36,735 nt of DNA from Alphaproteobacteria bacterium 65-37 (GTDB taxonomy: Bacteria > Pseudomonadota > Alphaproteobacteria > Reyranellales > Reyranellaceae): NCBI GenBank assembly GCA_001897995.1, contig MKRV01000002.1, positions 1 to 36,735 on the forward strand, written 5' to 3'. The notes under the pieces are model-generated. The model saw only the letters and a list, made by a program, of their open reading frames with translations, was not told where the DNA came from and did not search any database. How positions within the stretch are numbered: the first letter of the stretch is position 1; each line of letters opens with the position of its first letter. Position numbers and translations under genes: made by a program. This document shows positions 9,799-17,857 of the stretch, in pieces.

Positions 9799-11181
9799 AT
9801 GGCCACGCTTGCAGGAACCTTCGCCAGTAAGGTCGGGGGAACGACCGGTGATGATGAAATCGAGGGCAGCGCCGGCGACGATTTGATTGTCGCACGGGCA
9901 GGCGACGACATCGTCAAGGGCGGCCGGGGTGACGACACCATATATGGCGGCCGCGGCGACGACGAGATCTACGGTGGTTCCGGTGACGACGTGATCAGAG
10001 CGGGCGCCGGCGACGACATCGTCGACGGCGGTACAGGCGACGATAGCATCAGCGGCGGCGCGGGGAACGACGTGCTGACCGGAGGCGCCGGTGACGATGA
10101 GATCAGGGCGGGTGCCGGTGACGACGTCGTTGACGGCGGTACAGGCGACGATGTCATCAGCGGCGGCGCCGGGAACGATGTGCTGTCCGGAGGCGCGGGC
10201 GACGACCGGATCAGCGGTGGCGCTGGCGATGACGTGATTTACGGCGGCTCTGGAGATGACGTGATCAAGGGAGGGGCCGGCGACGACGTGATCGACGCGG
10301 GCGCCGGCGATGACGAGGTATGGGGAGGCCCGGGTAACGACGTTATCGACGGTGGTGCGGGCAACGACGTCCTGCGCGGCGGCAGCGGCAACAATATCTT
10401 CCGGTTTGGCGCCGGATCGGGCAACGATCGTATCCTCGACTTCGACAAGACCAAGGATCGCCTGGATCTGACGGCTTTCCACGACTACCAACTGTCGCAG
10501 GTCGGCGGTGACGCGGTTGTCACCTACGCTGGCGGGCAGATCAGGCTGGCGGGGGTGTCGACGGAAGGGCTGGCCGATGCCATCGACATCGCCTGCGTCG
10601 TGCGTGGCACGTTGATCCGCACGCCGGCGGGCGAGGTGCCGGTCGAGACGCTGTCGATCGGCGACACGGTCGTCACCGCTGAAGGCCTGTCCAGGCCGGT
10701 GAAATGGATCGGCAAGCGCGGCTATGCGAAGGCCTTCATCCGGCGCAATCCGAACATCGCGCCCATCCTGTTCAGCCGAGGCGTGCTGGGCGAGGGCGCT
10801 CCGGCGTCCGACCTCGCGGTTTCGCCCGAGCATGGGATCTATGTCGACGGCGCCCTGGTTCCGGCAAAGTTGTTGGTGAATGGCGACACCATTCGCCCTG
10901 TCCTGGACGTGGAAAGCGTCGAATATTTCCATGTCGAGCTGGAGACGCCGGACGTGCTGTGGACGAACGGCGCGCGCACCGAGAGCTATGTGAACCACGG
11001 CAACCGCCGAATGTTCGCCAACTGGGCGGAGTATGTCGCGCGCTATGGCGGTGAAGACGAAGCGCCTCGCGGCGCCGATGGCGAATACGTCCGCCGGCAT
11101 CAGGTGGTCTATGGCGGTGAAGCCCTGCAGGCGATCCGGGAAAAGCAGGCCGGCACGCCGACAGTTACCAGCGCTGCGTGA
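9799..11181 (+). CDS. RTX calcium-binding protein with C-terminal Hint_2 domain
   Basis: 460 residues. ATG 9799 is chosen over ATG 9787 because GAGGT (9789-9793) is placed 5 bases before it. Residues 15-203 are about 21 RTX nonapeptides of the GGxGxDx(hydrophobic)x type, which bind calcium and fold as a beta roll after export. A short cap with 'FDKTKDRLDLTAFHDY' follows, a form typical of type I secretion substrates. From Cys266 on is a Hint_2 domain: 'CVVRGTLIRTPAGEVPVE' start, 'LSIGDTVVT', conserved 'SPEH' with His345, and a 'VNHGNRRMF' end. Hint folds can self-cleave or transfer the upstream chain to a nucleophile; activity here is not proven. No signal peptide. The nearest exporter is the ABC/HlyD pair at 24736-27823. 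The FkbM gene follows 82 bases on. Confidence 0.92.
   Translation: MATLAGTFASKVGGTTGDDEIEGSAGDDLIVARAGDDIVKGGRGDDTIYGGRGDDEIYGGSGDDVIRAGAGDDIVDGGTGDDSISGGAGNDVLTGGAGDDEIRAGAGDDVVDGGTGDDVISGGAGNDVLSGGAGDDRISGGAGDDVIYGGSGDDVIKGGAGDDVIDAGAGDDEVWGGPGNDVIDGGAGNDVLRGGSGNNIFRFGAGSGNDRILDFDKTKDRLDLTAFHDYQLSQVGGDAVVTYAGGQIRLAGVSTEGLADAIDIACVVRGTLIRTPAGEVPVETLSIGDTVVTAEGLSRPVKWIGKRGYAKAFIRRNPNIAPILFSRGVLGEGAPASDLAVSPEHGIYVDGALVPAKLLVNGDTIRPVLDVESVEYFHVELETPDVLWTNGARTESYVNHGNRRMFANWAEYVARYGGEDEAPRGADGEYVRRHQVVYGGEALQAIREKQAGTPTVTSAA
9841..10407 (+). repeat. 27-base coding repeats (RTX nonapeptides), array 1
   Basis: About 21 tandem, diverged 27-base units coding G-G-x-G-x-D-x-hydrophobic-x. The antisense strand of this array stays open and gives a long false frame. 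Confidence 0.9.
9976..10191 (+). repeat. 108-base tandem duplication inside RTX array 1
   Basis: Nonapeptides 6-9 (9976-10083) and 10-13 (10084-10191) form two copies of a four-repeat block: both read ...IRA, ...VDG, GTGDD...SG, GAGNDVL.G in the same order, while flanking nonapeptides do not. This points to growth of the array by block duplication. Confidence 0.7.
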
Positions 11182-11263
11182 CGCGCCGTCGCCAGGCCGA
11201 AGCCCGCGAAGGGGCAGCAGGCCAGGCGGGACAGTAGATCAAACCGCGTAGGAGAGTGCGTCG

Positions 11264-12148
11264 ATGGCCAAATCGAAGACGGCGAGCCGGCCCAAGGCCG
11301 TTGCACCGGACTGGAATGGAGGTTTGGAGCGGGCCCGCGCCGCACTCTACAAGAAGTACTACACCTGGATCACGGGCCATGACGGAGCGTTTCTCTACGA
11401 GAAGATCATCCAGCAGCTCTACACGGCAATCCTCGAGCCGGGCGACACCTGCATCGATGTCGGGGCGAACAAGGGATTTCACACCTTTCCCATGGCATCG
11501 CTCGTGGGAAGTACCGGCAAGGTCTATGCGTTCGAGCCGATCAGCGATCTCAGGGCCAATCTGGTCGAGCGCGCCCGCCAGGAGAACGTCGAGCAGATCG
11601 AATTCATCCTCGCGGCGCTCGGCTCGAAGTCCGGTGAGGTCGAATTCTTCGCCATCAAGAACTACACGCCGTTGAGCGGCCTCAAATTGCGCTCGCCGCC
11701 GGCCGATGCCGTTGTCGAGCGGATCAAGGTCCCGTTGATGCGCCTGGACGAGCGCATCGCACGCGATGCAAGGGTGCGCTTTATCAAGATCGACGTCGAG
11801 GGCGGCGAGCTCGACGTGATCAAGGGCGGCCTGGAGCTGATCAAGCGATCGCGCCCGATCATCGCCTTCGAGGACGGCCGCGACAAGGCGGCCGAGAGCT
11901 ACGGCTATTCGCTCGACGACTATTTTCGCGTCTTTTCGCAAGCCGATCTGGTTCCCATCGATATCCTCGGCGCGCGAATCACCAAGGCCAACTGGACGGA
12001 CAAGCGGGCCTACTACACGATTCTCTGCCCGCGCGAGAGCCTGGAGGATGTCAGCGAAATCTTGCGGCTGAGCGTCGCGGAAAAAGTCATCGGTGCAGCC
12101 GAGTCGATTCGTGTGGCACGGGAGCGCGCCGCGGCGGCGGCTGCCTAG
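11264..12148 (+). CDS. FkbM-family SAM-dependent methyltransferase
   Basis: 294 residues. Transfers a methyl group from S-adenosylmethionine, in this family usually to a hydroxyl of a sugar or polyketide; a glycan O-methylation fits the locus. Motif I 'CIDVGANKGFHTF' is at residues 63-75, the acidic 'YAFEPISDL' follows one strand later, and the FkbM hallmark 'IKIDVEGGELDVIKGG' is near residues 183-198. The N-terminal 55 residues are basic then helical; the C-terminus is Ala-rich. ATG 11264 has GGAGAG at 11251-11256 with a 7-base spacer. It lies 82 bases after the RTX/Hint gene on the same strand and is convergent with the glycosyltransferase operon ending at 12188. Confidence 0.9.
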   Translation: MAKSKTASRPKAVAPDWNGGLERARAALYKKYYTWITGHDGAFLYEKIIQQLYTAILEPGDTCIDVGANKGFHTFPMASLVGSTGKVYAFEPISDLRANLVERARQENVEQIEFILAALGSKSGEVEFFAIKNYTPLSGLKLRSPPADAVVERIKVPLMRLDERIARDARVRFIKIDVEGGELDVIKGGLELIKRSRPIIAFEDGRDKAAESYGYSLDDYFRVFSQADLVPIDILGARITKANWTDKRAYYTILCPRESLEDVSEILRLSVAEKVIGAAESIRVARERAAAAAA

Positions 12149-12187
12149 CCGTAAGCGCGTTGCCTGCCGGTGGCGAAGGCGCTCGCG

Positions 12188-13948
12188 TCAGACTTTGCGC
12201 GGGCGCCTGCCGGAAAACGCCGAGAGCCAATCGTTGAGGCGGGCCGCTGCCGGCTCTAGTCCGTATTTCTGGCGCACGACGCGAGCCGCATTCGACCGGA
12301 TGCCGGCAAGACCGCGCGGATCGCTCCTGACGTCCCGCATCTTGCGGGCCGCATCTTCCGGCGACGGTTCGGCCCACATGCTTCCATCCGAATAGACGTA
12401 CTCGTCGGCGCGCACGCTGCGCAACGTGCAGGACACCGGAAAGCCGGTGTCGGCATTCAGGAACGAGGCGCTTCCCGACCAGTCAGTGGCAATGACCGGC
12501 GTCCCGAGAAGCATCGCCTCGGCGATGATGCGGCCAAAACCCTCCGAGCGGTGCAGCGAGACATAGCAGTCGACCCCTTGCAGCAGACCGCAGACCTCGC
12601 TGCGCGTCAGCCCGCCATCGACCAGGGTGATGCGCTCGTCGTCGGCGACGTAGCGTTGCAGTTCGAGCAGAGCCCGGGGATTGGCGGGACCGTTGATGGT
12701 CTTGATCAGCAGACGCTCCGGTCCGCCGACAGGGAAGGCCATTCGGAAAGCGTCGATTGCCGCCAGCGGGTTCTTGCGTGCGATATACGAATTGAAATCG
12801 AACATGCAGAGGAAGATCACGTCCGAAGGCGACAGTCCCAGGCTTTCCCGGTCGAAGGGCGTAATGTCGGCGATGCCGACATGAGGCGGCATGTACAGCA
12901 CGGGCTTCGCGGTCAGTCGTTGGTAGACGTCCATCAGGAACCGGCTCGAAGCCCAGATCTCGTCGACGAGATCGAACGCGAAGTGCCAACTGCGCGGCAG
13001 GTTGGAGAGTTCCCACGGCCAGTATCCGACATTGTAACGTCCCGCGAACAGGTTCTCGCCGTGGGCAAGCTTCAGACGCGCCGTCTCGAACGCCGGGAGG
13101 CAGAATACGTTGATGGGAAAGAGAGGTCTGTCGGTGAAACGCGCGTCGCGCCCGGATTGTGCCGTCGTGACGACCTCGGCCGGATAGCGGACGTTGAAGA
13201 TCGCGTACGGTACCCCCGCGCCGTGAAGGACGTCCGACAGGGCTCGGGCGTCCTCACCGATTCCGGACACACCGTCGGCGGAGCCGATGACATTGATGCC
13301 CGGCCGTCCGGAAAGGTCCCATAGTGGGGGAGGGGTGTGCGGGGGAGAAGCCACGCCATCCGCCGGGTTGGCGGCAAGCCACGCCATGAGCGCCTGCTGC
13401 TCCAGGCCGGCGTGGCGAAATGCCGCCGGATGTTCCCCTGGACGCGAGAGGAATCGAAAATAATCCCAGCGGGACACTTTCGGCCCGTATCGGATGAAGC
13501 GGGGATGGTCGTCTGCGAGGAAGCGGCGCTCGGCCGCAACGACAAACGGCGTCAAGTGCAGGTCGCGAACGGCGACAACATAATACCACGCATGGAATGC
13601 CTCGACGTCCTCGGCGCTCCAGAGCGGCGGCTGCCGGCGATACGCATGGACCTGGGCGGCCAGCCGCGTGACGAAGGGCGGCGCAGTTGTTGCCAGGAAC
13701 GCGACATACTCGGGTGAAAAGAAGACCTGCTGACACTTGTGGCGCCCTTCGACGGCGAACCACAGGAGAAAGCGCGCCGCGATGTCCTCGTCGAGGGCGG
13801 GCGCGCCGGTATTGCCGGCGACCTGCAGCAGATAAGAAGCCCTCAGCGTGTCGTCTGCCATGAGAATGTCGAGGGCGCCGACGGACGCCTTGGGGCGTAC
13901 TGTCCGGGATGGGACGGCATGTATCCCCGTCCTGCGCGGCCGCGTCAT
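12188..13948 (-). CDS. Glycosyltransferase (GT-B, GT4-type) with helical N-terminal domain
   Basis: 586 residues, cytoplasmic, expected to add a sugar to the surface glycan. Residues 1 to about 195 form a helical, Trp/Phe-rich domain that I do not recognise; residues 215-580 are the catalytic GT-B part. Visible features are 'GYWPWELSNLPRSW' (309-322), 'IFLCMFDFNSYIARKNP' opening the C-terminal Rossmann domain (about 378-394), and the GT4 donor motif 'SEGFGRIIAEAMLLGTPVIA' (468-487) with Glu469 and Glu477 as the E-x7-E pair. This is much longer than a usual GT4 (350-420). It is the last gene of the leftward operon, 18 bases after the previous stop. The ATG at 13948 lacks a clear ribosome-binding site; an internal ATG at residue 30 is possible. 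Confidence 0.88.
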   Translation of the reverse strand: MTRPRRTGIHAVPSRTVRPKASVGALDILMADDTLRASYLLQVAGNTGAPALDEDIAARFLLWFAVEGRHKCQQVFFSPEYVAFLATTAPPFVTRLAAQVHAYRRQPPLWSAEDVEAFHAWYYVVAVRDLHLTPFVVAAERRFLADDHPRFIRYGPKVSRWDYFRFLSRPGEHPAAFRHAGLEQQALMAWLAANPADGVASPPHTPPPLWDLSGRPGINVIGSADGVSGIGEDARALSDVLHGAGVPYAIFNVRYPAEVVTTAQSGRDARFTDRPLFPINVFCLPAFETARLKLAHGENLFAGRYNVGYWPWELSNLPRSWHFAFDLVDEIWASSRFLMDVYQRLTAKPVLYMPPHVGIADITPFDRESLGLSPSDVIFLCMFDFNSYIARKNPLAAIDAFRMAFPVGGPERLLIKTINGPANPRALLELQRYVADDERITLVDGGLTRSEVCGLLQGVDCYVSLHRSEGFGRIIAEAMLLGTPVIATDWSGSASFLNADTGFPVSCTLRSVRADEYVYSDGSMWAEPSPEDAARKMRDVRSDPRGLAGIRSNAARVVRQKYGLEPAAARLNDWLSAFSGRRPRKV

Positions 13949-13966
13949 GGCGTGCCCGCCATCGCG

Positions 13967-15196
13967 CTAGTCTCCGACCGCAGAGGCGGCTGGCGAAGGT
14001 GCCCCGCGGGTTGAACGGCGGCCGCCGGAGGGCAAGGCCCGCGTGCTCTTCTGCGGCGGCGCATTCACCGCTTTTGTCTCATGGGCACGGATCAGGCCGA
14101 CCAGCGTATCGTAGCCGTTTGCGACCTCGGCCATGTAGCGCACATAGAGCTCGCGCGAGGAGACAACGAGTTCTTCGCGAAGCGCGCCGGACGCCGTATA
14201 GGATTTCATCGCCTCGATCATGGCATCGATCGACTCGAGGCGGTGCAGCGGGTGTTCGACCCGCAGGCCTTCGAAGGCGTCGCGTGTGCCGATCACCGGC
14301 TTGCCGAAGGCGATCGCTTCGATCGTCTTGATCTTCAGTCCCGTGCCGCCGAGCATGGGATTGAGGACGCATTCGACGGCGTCATAGAAACTCTCGACTC
14401 GGTCGACGACGCCCAGGAGAAAGGGATGGGACTGCAGCAGCAGGCGTTGCCGCGTGATGGTTCCCGCCAGCAGCCACCGGGCGACGCGATCTCGAGCCAG
14501 GGCCGCGTCGACAGCGAGAACCGACCGGACATTCCAGGGATTGCCGCTGCCGAGATAGCCGAAGGTAAAGCTGGGATTGGGCTTCCAGGGCCTGGTCAGA
14601 AAAGCCGGCTCGACCGGATGGCCGACGGTCAGCACCTTGCCCGAATGGCGCCGGCGGATCTCTGCCGATTCGCTCTCCTGAATGCCGACGACGATGTCGG
14701 CGCGTGCGTAGCCTTTGCATTCCTCCGCCGTCGTCGTGAAGAACCAGCGGGGCTCGAGGCCCTGCTGTTCGGCGGTCAGGTGGCGGTTACCAAAGACATC
14801 ATGGGTATCGATGATCTTCAGCGGGCCGTCGATCCCGACCAGCACTTTCGACATCCAGACATAGTTCACGATGATCGCCTGGTAGCGGTGTGTCGTGGTG
14901 AGCGTCTTGACCATGTCGCAAAGCTGATCGGCGCACCAGTCGTCTATGCCCCACGATCGGGCAAAGGCCGGTCGTTGCAGGGGTTGCGAGCGAACGAAAT
15001 AGAAGCGATGCCAGAAGCCGATCATCACTTCGGCCTGTTCCTTCGATAGGCCCTCCATGCCGTAATAGAGGAAGTCGGCCTCTACGCCGCGCCGTTTCAG
15101 CTCCCCGCCGAAGGCCAGGATGCGCGCGGAGTTGCCCTGCACCGGCGGATGTGACGGGACAGGTGAAACGACGAGAACCTTGAGGGGGCTACTCAT
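13967..15196 (-). CDS. GT4-type glycosyltransferase
   Basis: 409 residues. N-terminal Rossmann start 'LKVLVVSPVPSHPPVQGNSA' with the acceptor-binding P-x-x-G-N loop; 'IIDTHDVFGNRH' near residue 130; C-terminal donor region with 'VLNPMLGGTGLKIKTIEA' and 'GKPVIGTRDAFEGL', where the Glu of KTIEA acts as the catalytic-region acid of the family. The last 30 residues are a basic, Pro/Ser-rich tail that may be dispensable. The start is set by ATG 15196, which overlaps the upstream stop as ATGA (15193-15196), a sign of translational coupling. The reading frame stays open to 15511 but that part is antisense-like. Acceptor and donor sugar unknown. Confidence 0.9.
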   Translation of the reverse strand: MSSPLKVLVVSPVPSHPPVQGNSARILAFGGELKRRGVEADFLYYGMEGLSKEQAEVMIGFWHRFYFVRSQPLQRPAFARSWGIDDWCADQLCDMVKTLTTTHRYQAIIVNYVWMSKVLVGIDGPLKIIDTHDVFGNRHLTAEQQGLEPRWFFTTTAEECKGYARADIVVGIQESESAEIRRRHSGKVLTVGHPVEPAFLTRPWKPNPSFTFGYLGSGNPWNVRSVLAVDAALARDRVARWLLAGTITRQRLLLQSHPFLLGVVDRVESFYDAVECVLNPMLGGTGLKIKTIEAIAFGKPVIGTRDAFEGLRVEHPLHRLESIDAMIEAMKSYTASGALREELVVSSRELYVRYMAEVANGYDTLVGLIRAHETKAVNAPPQKSTRALPSGGRRSTRGAPSPAASAVGD

Positions 15197-16290
15197 GACA
15201 GCATTTCGATCCTGTCGACGCACAAGCCGAGGAGACGGCGCCCGTCCGCATCCGGCACCATGTGAGGGCAGACGAGTGAAAGAACCGTCGTGTCGTCCGT
15301 CGGCGGCGGCGGCGGCAGATCGATGACGACCTTGCCGCTCAATTCGGACCACGGTTCGAACCTGTGCGACACGTGCCGGCCGTTGACGAGCACGCGCAGC
15401 CCCGAAAGGTTGCGGACATCCTCCGTCTTGATGACCGAGACGTGGAGCCTTCCCGCCGTCGGCAGGACGCCCGTGAGAAGGACGCGGAAATGGTTGGAGG
15501 GGCCGGTCCAAAGCCAGGAGTAGTCACCGTCGCTCTCGCTCCGATAGCCGCCGTCATGGATCAGCACCCCGGCCGCCAGGGCTGCATGCCACGACGTTTC
15601 GAAGGGCACCGCAAGCGCCAGCGTGGCGTCGGGGACAACCGATCGCCTGGCCGGCCGTGCGCGGGCCGACATCTCGCGGGCCAACGTCTCGCGAGACCGT
15701 TTTCGGCGGGCCGGCTTCAGGTCCAACGCATCGCAGACAGGGGAGAAGTCGGCGTCCGGAACGAACCACAGGAAGGTCTGGTCGATGTCGGCTGCGTTAC
15801 ACGCGATCGTTCTGTGCTCTTTCAACGAGGAGGCCAAGGCTGCACTCAGCGTGCCTCGTCGATGGGCGGCGATCCGGACAACGAGCGACATGCCAGGCTC
15901 GATCAGATCGAGCACCGCGTCCGCCTGCTCGAGGGAGCCGGCGAGAACGACGGCCTTGCGCGACCGATCGAGCGAGTCGGGCAATTCGGTCCAGAGCGAT
16001 GAGGCTGGCCGGTCTGCCGCCGGCAGGTGAAGCTCGCGATGGCCACCGGATTGTCGGAAACGGCCGAGGAAATGCCGTTCCGTTGCCGGCGGCTCGCTGC
16101 AATAGGCGAAGATCGCCTCGCGATCGAGGCCGGCGCTGATGCCTCGCGGCAGAGTGACGTCGACGATGGAGACTCTTCCAAGGGCAGTGCGAAGCGCCGC
16201 AAGCAAGGCCGATACGACGAGAGGTGGCGTGATCGGCTGTCGTGGGACGTTCGTTTCGGAGCGGGCGCGCTGCGATGACACGGTCACCAT
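15193..16290 (-). CDS. Unknown protein of the glycan operon, with shared C-terminal beta module
   Basis: 365 residues, no signal peptide; I do not recognise the N-terminal 240 residues, which mix helices with a 'KAVVLAGSLEQADAVLDLI' Rossmann-like stretch and a basic Arg-rich linker (192-216). Residues 246-365 form a beta-rich module ('GGYRSESDGDYSWLWTGPS' to 'RRLLGLCVDRIEML') that resembles, by eye, the C-terminus of the protein at 23402-24730. The gene starts at ATG 16290, overlapping the upstream glycosyltransferase stop by 7 bases, and ends overlapping the next glycosyltransferase start by 4, so it is firmly operonic. A role in glycan binding or as an accessory to the neighbouring transferases is an inference from context only. 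Confidence 0.8.
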   Translation of the reverse strand: MVTVSSQRARSETNVPRQPITPPLVVSALLAALRTALGRVSIVDVTLPRGISAGLDREAIFAYCSEPPATERHFLGRFRQSGGHRELHLPAADRPASSLWTELPDSLDRSRKAVVLAGSLEQADAVLDLIEPGMSLVVRIAAHRRGTLSAALASSLKEHRTIACNAADIDQTFLWFVPDADFSPVCDALDLKPARRKRSRETLAREMSARARPARRSVVPDATLALAVPFETSWHAALAAGVLIHDGGYRSESDGDYSWLWTGPSNHFRVLLTGVLPTAGRLHVSVIKTEDVRNLSGLRVLVNGRHVSHRFEPWSELSGKVVIDLPPPPPTDDTTVLSLVCPHMVPDADGRRLLGLCVDRIEMLS

Positions 16291-17222
16291 CCGTGTGCGT
16301 GTCCCAGGATCGAAAGGCCGATCCCGGCTCTGGTGTCGGAGGCAGGAGGAGCGGGGTGCCCTGGGCCGGCCGGTCGCGCGAGCAGGCGGACTGCTTCAAT
16401 GGTCACGTGGGGACCAAAGGCGCCCTGAAGGAAGCCGGGACGGTCGAGGCTGTAGCGCGCCACGTCGTCTGCGGACTGGAACCAGAGGATGGCTTCGAAA
16501 GCGCCCTCGATGCCAGCGATCCTGCGGCGTAAATCGGTGGCTTGCAGGCTTCCCACGCCATCGATTTCCACCGTGCTGGGAGTAGAGGCCCGTGGCGGGG
16601 GCGCCTTACCGGTCGATTGCCGGGGCGTGCGGTTGGCACGCCGAGTCTTGGAGGCGTGCATGGAATCGATGAAGTCGGAGTATTGCTTCGCCACACCCTC
16701 CAGGGCCAGGGCGCTGAGCGCATAGGCGCGGGCTCGCTCGCCGAACATGGCCCGCAAGTCGCTGTCGCCGAGAAGCGCTTCCATGGCGCGGACAAGCGCA
16801 GGCACGGTGTCGAGAATGGGTATGTGGACGACCGCTTCGCGCGGGATTTCGGCATAGGCTGCCGTGTCGTTCACGATGCAGCATCGCCCCGCCGACAAAG
16901 CACGTGCCAGGGTCCCCGAGCTTTCGCCGACCGAAGGAAAGCGCAGATTGACGACCAGGTCCGCGGCCGTGATGTACGCGTCGAGATCGTCCTCCGTCAC
17001 ATATCCGGTGATGGTCGTCGCTTCGCGCAGCCGCGGTCGCTTGTCGATCGCCTGCTGCAAGTGGAATTCGGTCGGCCGCTCTTCGCCGGCATGGATCCAG
17101 CGCAGGGCGAGTCCACGCTCGAGCAGCGTATCCAGGGCCTCGATCAGCCAGTCGAAGCGCTTGGCCCGTGTGGCGAATCCCGACGTCAGGACGATCAGCT
17201 CATCTGCCGAAAGCCCGACATG
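16284..17222 (-). pseudogene. Broken GT4 glycosyltransferase, 3' part
   Basis: Catalytic C-terminal half of a glycosyltransferase, out of frame with its 5' part at 17195-17767. Family sequence starts at about 17222 with 'GLSADELIVLTSGFATRAKR' and runs through the Rossmann domain, including 'TGYVTEDDLDAYITAADLVV' and the donor motif 'FPSVGESSGTLARALSAG'. The frame is open back to 17363 but the residues before 17222 are a shadow of the other frame, and no good start codon or ribosome-binding site lies near 17222. After the transferase comes a Pro/Ser linker and a beta-type extension (16371-16574) resembling the repeats of the protein at 31680-32645. It overlaps the next gene by 7 bases. It could be made only by frameshifting, by re-initiation from an unseen start, or if the frameshift is a sequence error. 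Confidence 0.75.
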
Positions 17223-17767
17223 GCCTTCGCGCCATAGATCGCGCGCAACTTGTTCAGTCCGAACTGCGAATGGACGATGACGCCATCGGCCAACGACAGC
17301 ACCTCGCCGACCATGTCGAACAGCACGTAGTTGGATGCCGTCTTGAGGCGATGGTCCTTCCATTGTCTGCCGAACACCGTACCGAGCGCGGAATCCTGTG
17401 ACTGCATCCCTGCGAGCAGCGGTTCGAGACGCGGTGTCGACAGTTCGTAGAGATAGAGAAGGCTGAGGTCGTGCAACGACACCAGGCCGCGATGGCGGCG
17501 CAGCGCCTCGAGCACGAAGACGTGGCCGCCATTGTTGCCGAGCTGGTGCAGGATGGGCGGGTCGTGATCGAGGTAGCGGAAGGCCTGCGCTTCGTCACGA
17601 ACCTCGATGCCGGCCGGCGCCGTCGCCAGGACGTCGTCGCAATAGACGACACACGGCCGCAAATTGGCGAGTTCCCCCAGCAGGATGTAGGCGTAGTCGG
17701 CAATTCCGTTGCGTGCGGGCGGCAACGGCGTGAAGTTGCTCAAGTCCAGTCCCATGCGCCGGCTCAC
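17195..17767 (-). pseudogene. Broken GT4 glycosyltransferase, 5' part
   Basis: 190 codons giving the N-terminal Rossmann half of a GT4 glycosyltransferase: 'FTPLPPARNGIADYAYILL' (acceptor loop with P-P-x-x-x-G-I-A), 'LHQLGNNGGHVFVLEALRRH', 'VSLHDLSLLYLYEL' and 'GVIVHSQFGLNKLRAIYGAK'. After the last the frame runs into nine unrelated residues and TGA at 17195. The continuation lies one base back in the frame of 16284-17222. GTG 17767 is chosen as start because GGAGG lies 8 bases upstream; ATG 17755 is too far from it. In relatives roughly 30 more residues separate these two points, so a deletion as well as a frameshift is likely. It is the second gene of the operon headed by the pyruvyl transferase. 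Confidence 0.75.
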
Positions 17768-17775
17768 TGTCGTGA

Positions 17776-17780
17776 CCTCC
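17776..17780 (-). promoter_or_regulatory. Ribosome-binding site that fixes a GTG start
   Basis: GGAGG on the minus strand, 8 bases before GTG 17767. It favours the GTG over the ATG at 17755. Confidence 0.7.
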
Positions 17781-17857
17781 AGCGTTCATGTCTGCCGCGC
17801 GCCTTCTGCAGCAGCTCCGGCCGTGGCGGCACCGCGACGCGTCGGGCTTCGAGCACT

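Noticed and set aside
9841..10407. CRISPR-like periodicity
   Set aside because: The 27-base period is coding (nonapeptides), units are adjacent without unique spacers, and no cas gene is present.
9565..11100. Long leftward open frame (511 codons) full of V-V-A-G-A-like repeats
   Set aside because: It is the antisense of the RTX nonapeptide array; GDD/GGAG codons read backwards give stop-free Val/Ala/Asp repeats. The sense strand has the ribosome-binding site, RTX and Hint motifs.
11165..11941. Leftward open frame of 258 codons
   Set aside because: Antisense to the FkbM methyltransferase, no family motif and no ribosome-binding site.
17195..17240. Programmed -1 ribosomal frameshifting in the glycosyltransferase
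   Set aside because: The shift is formally -1, but there is no X-XXY-YYZ slippery heptamer or nearby strong stem at the junction, and a linker seems missing, so mutation or sequence error is more likely.
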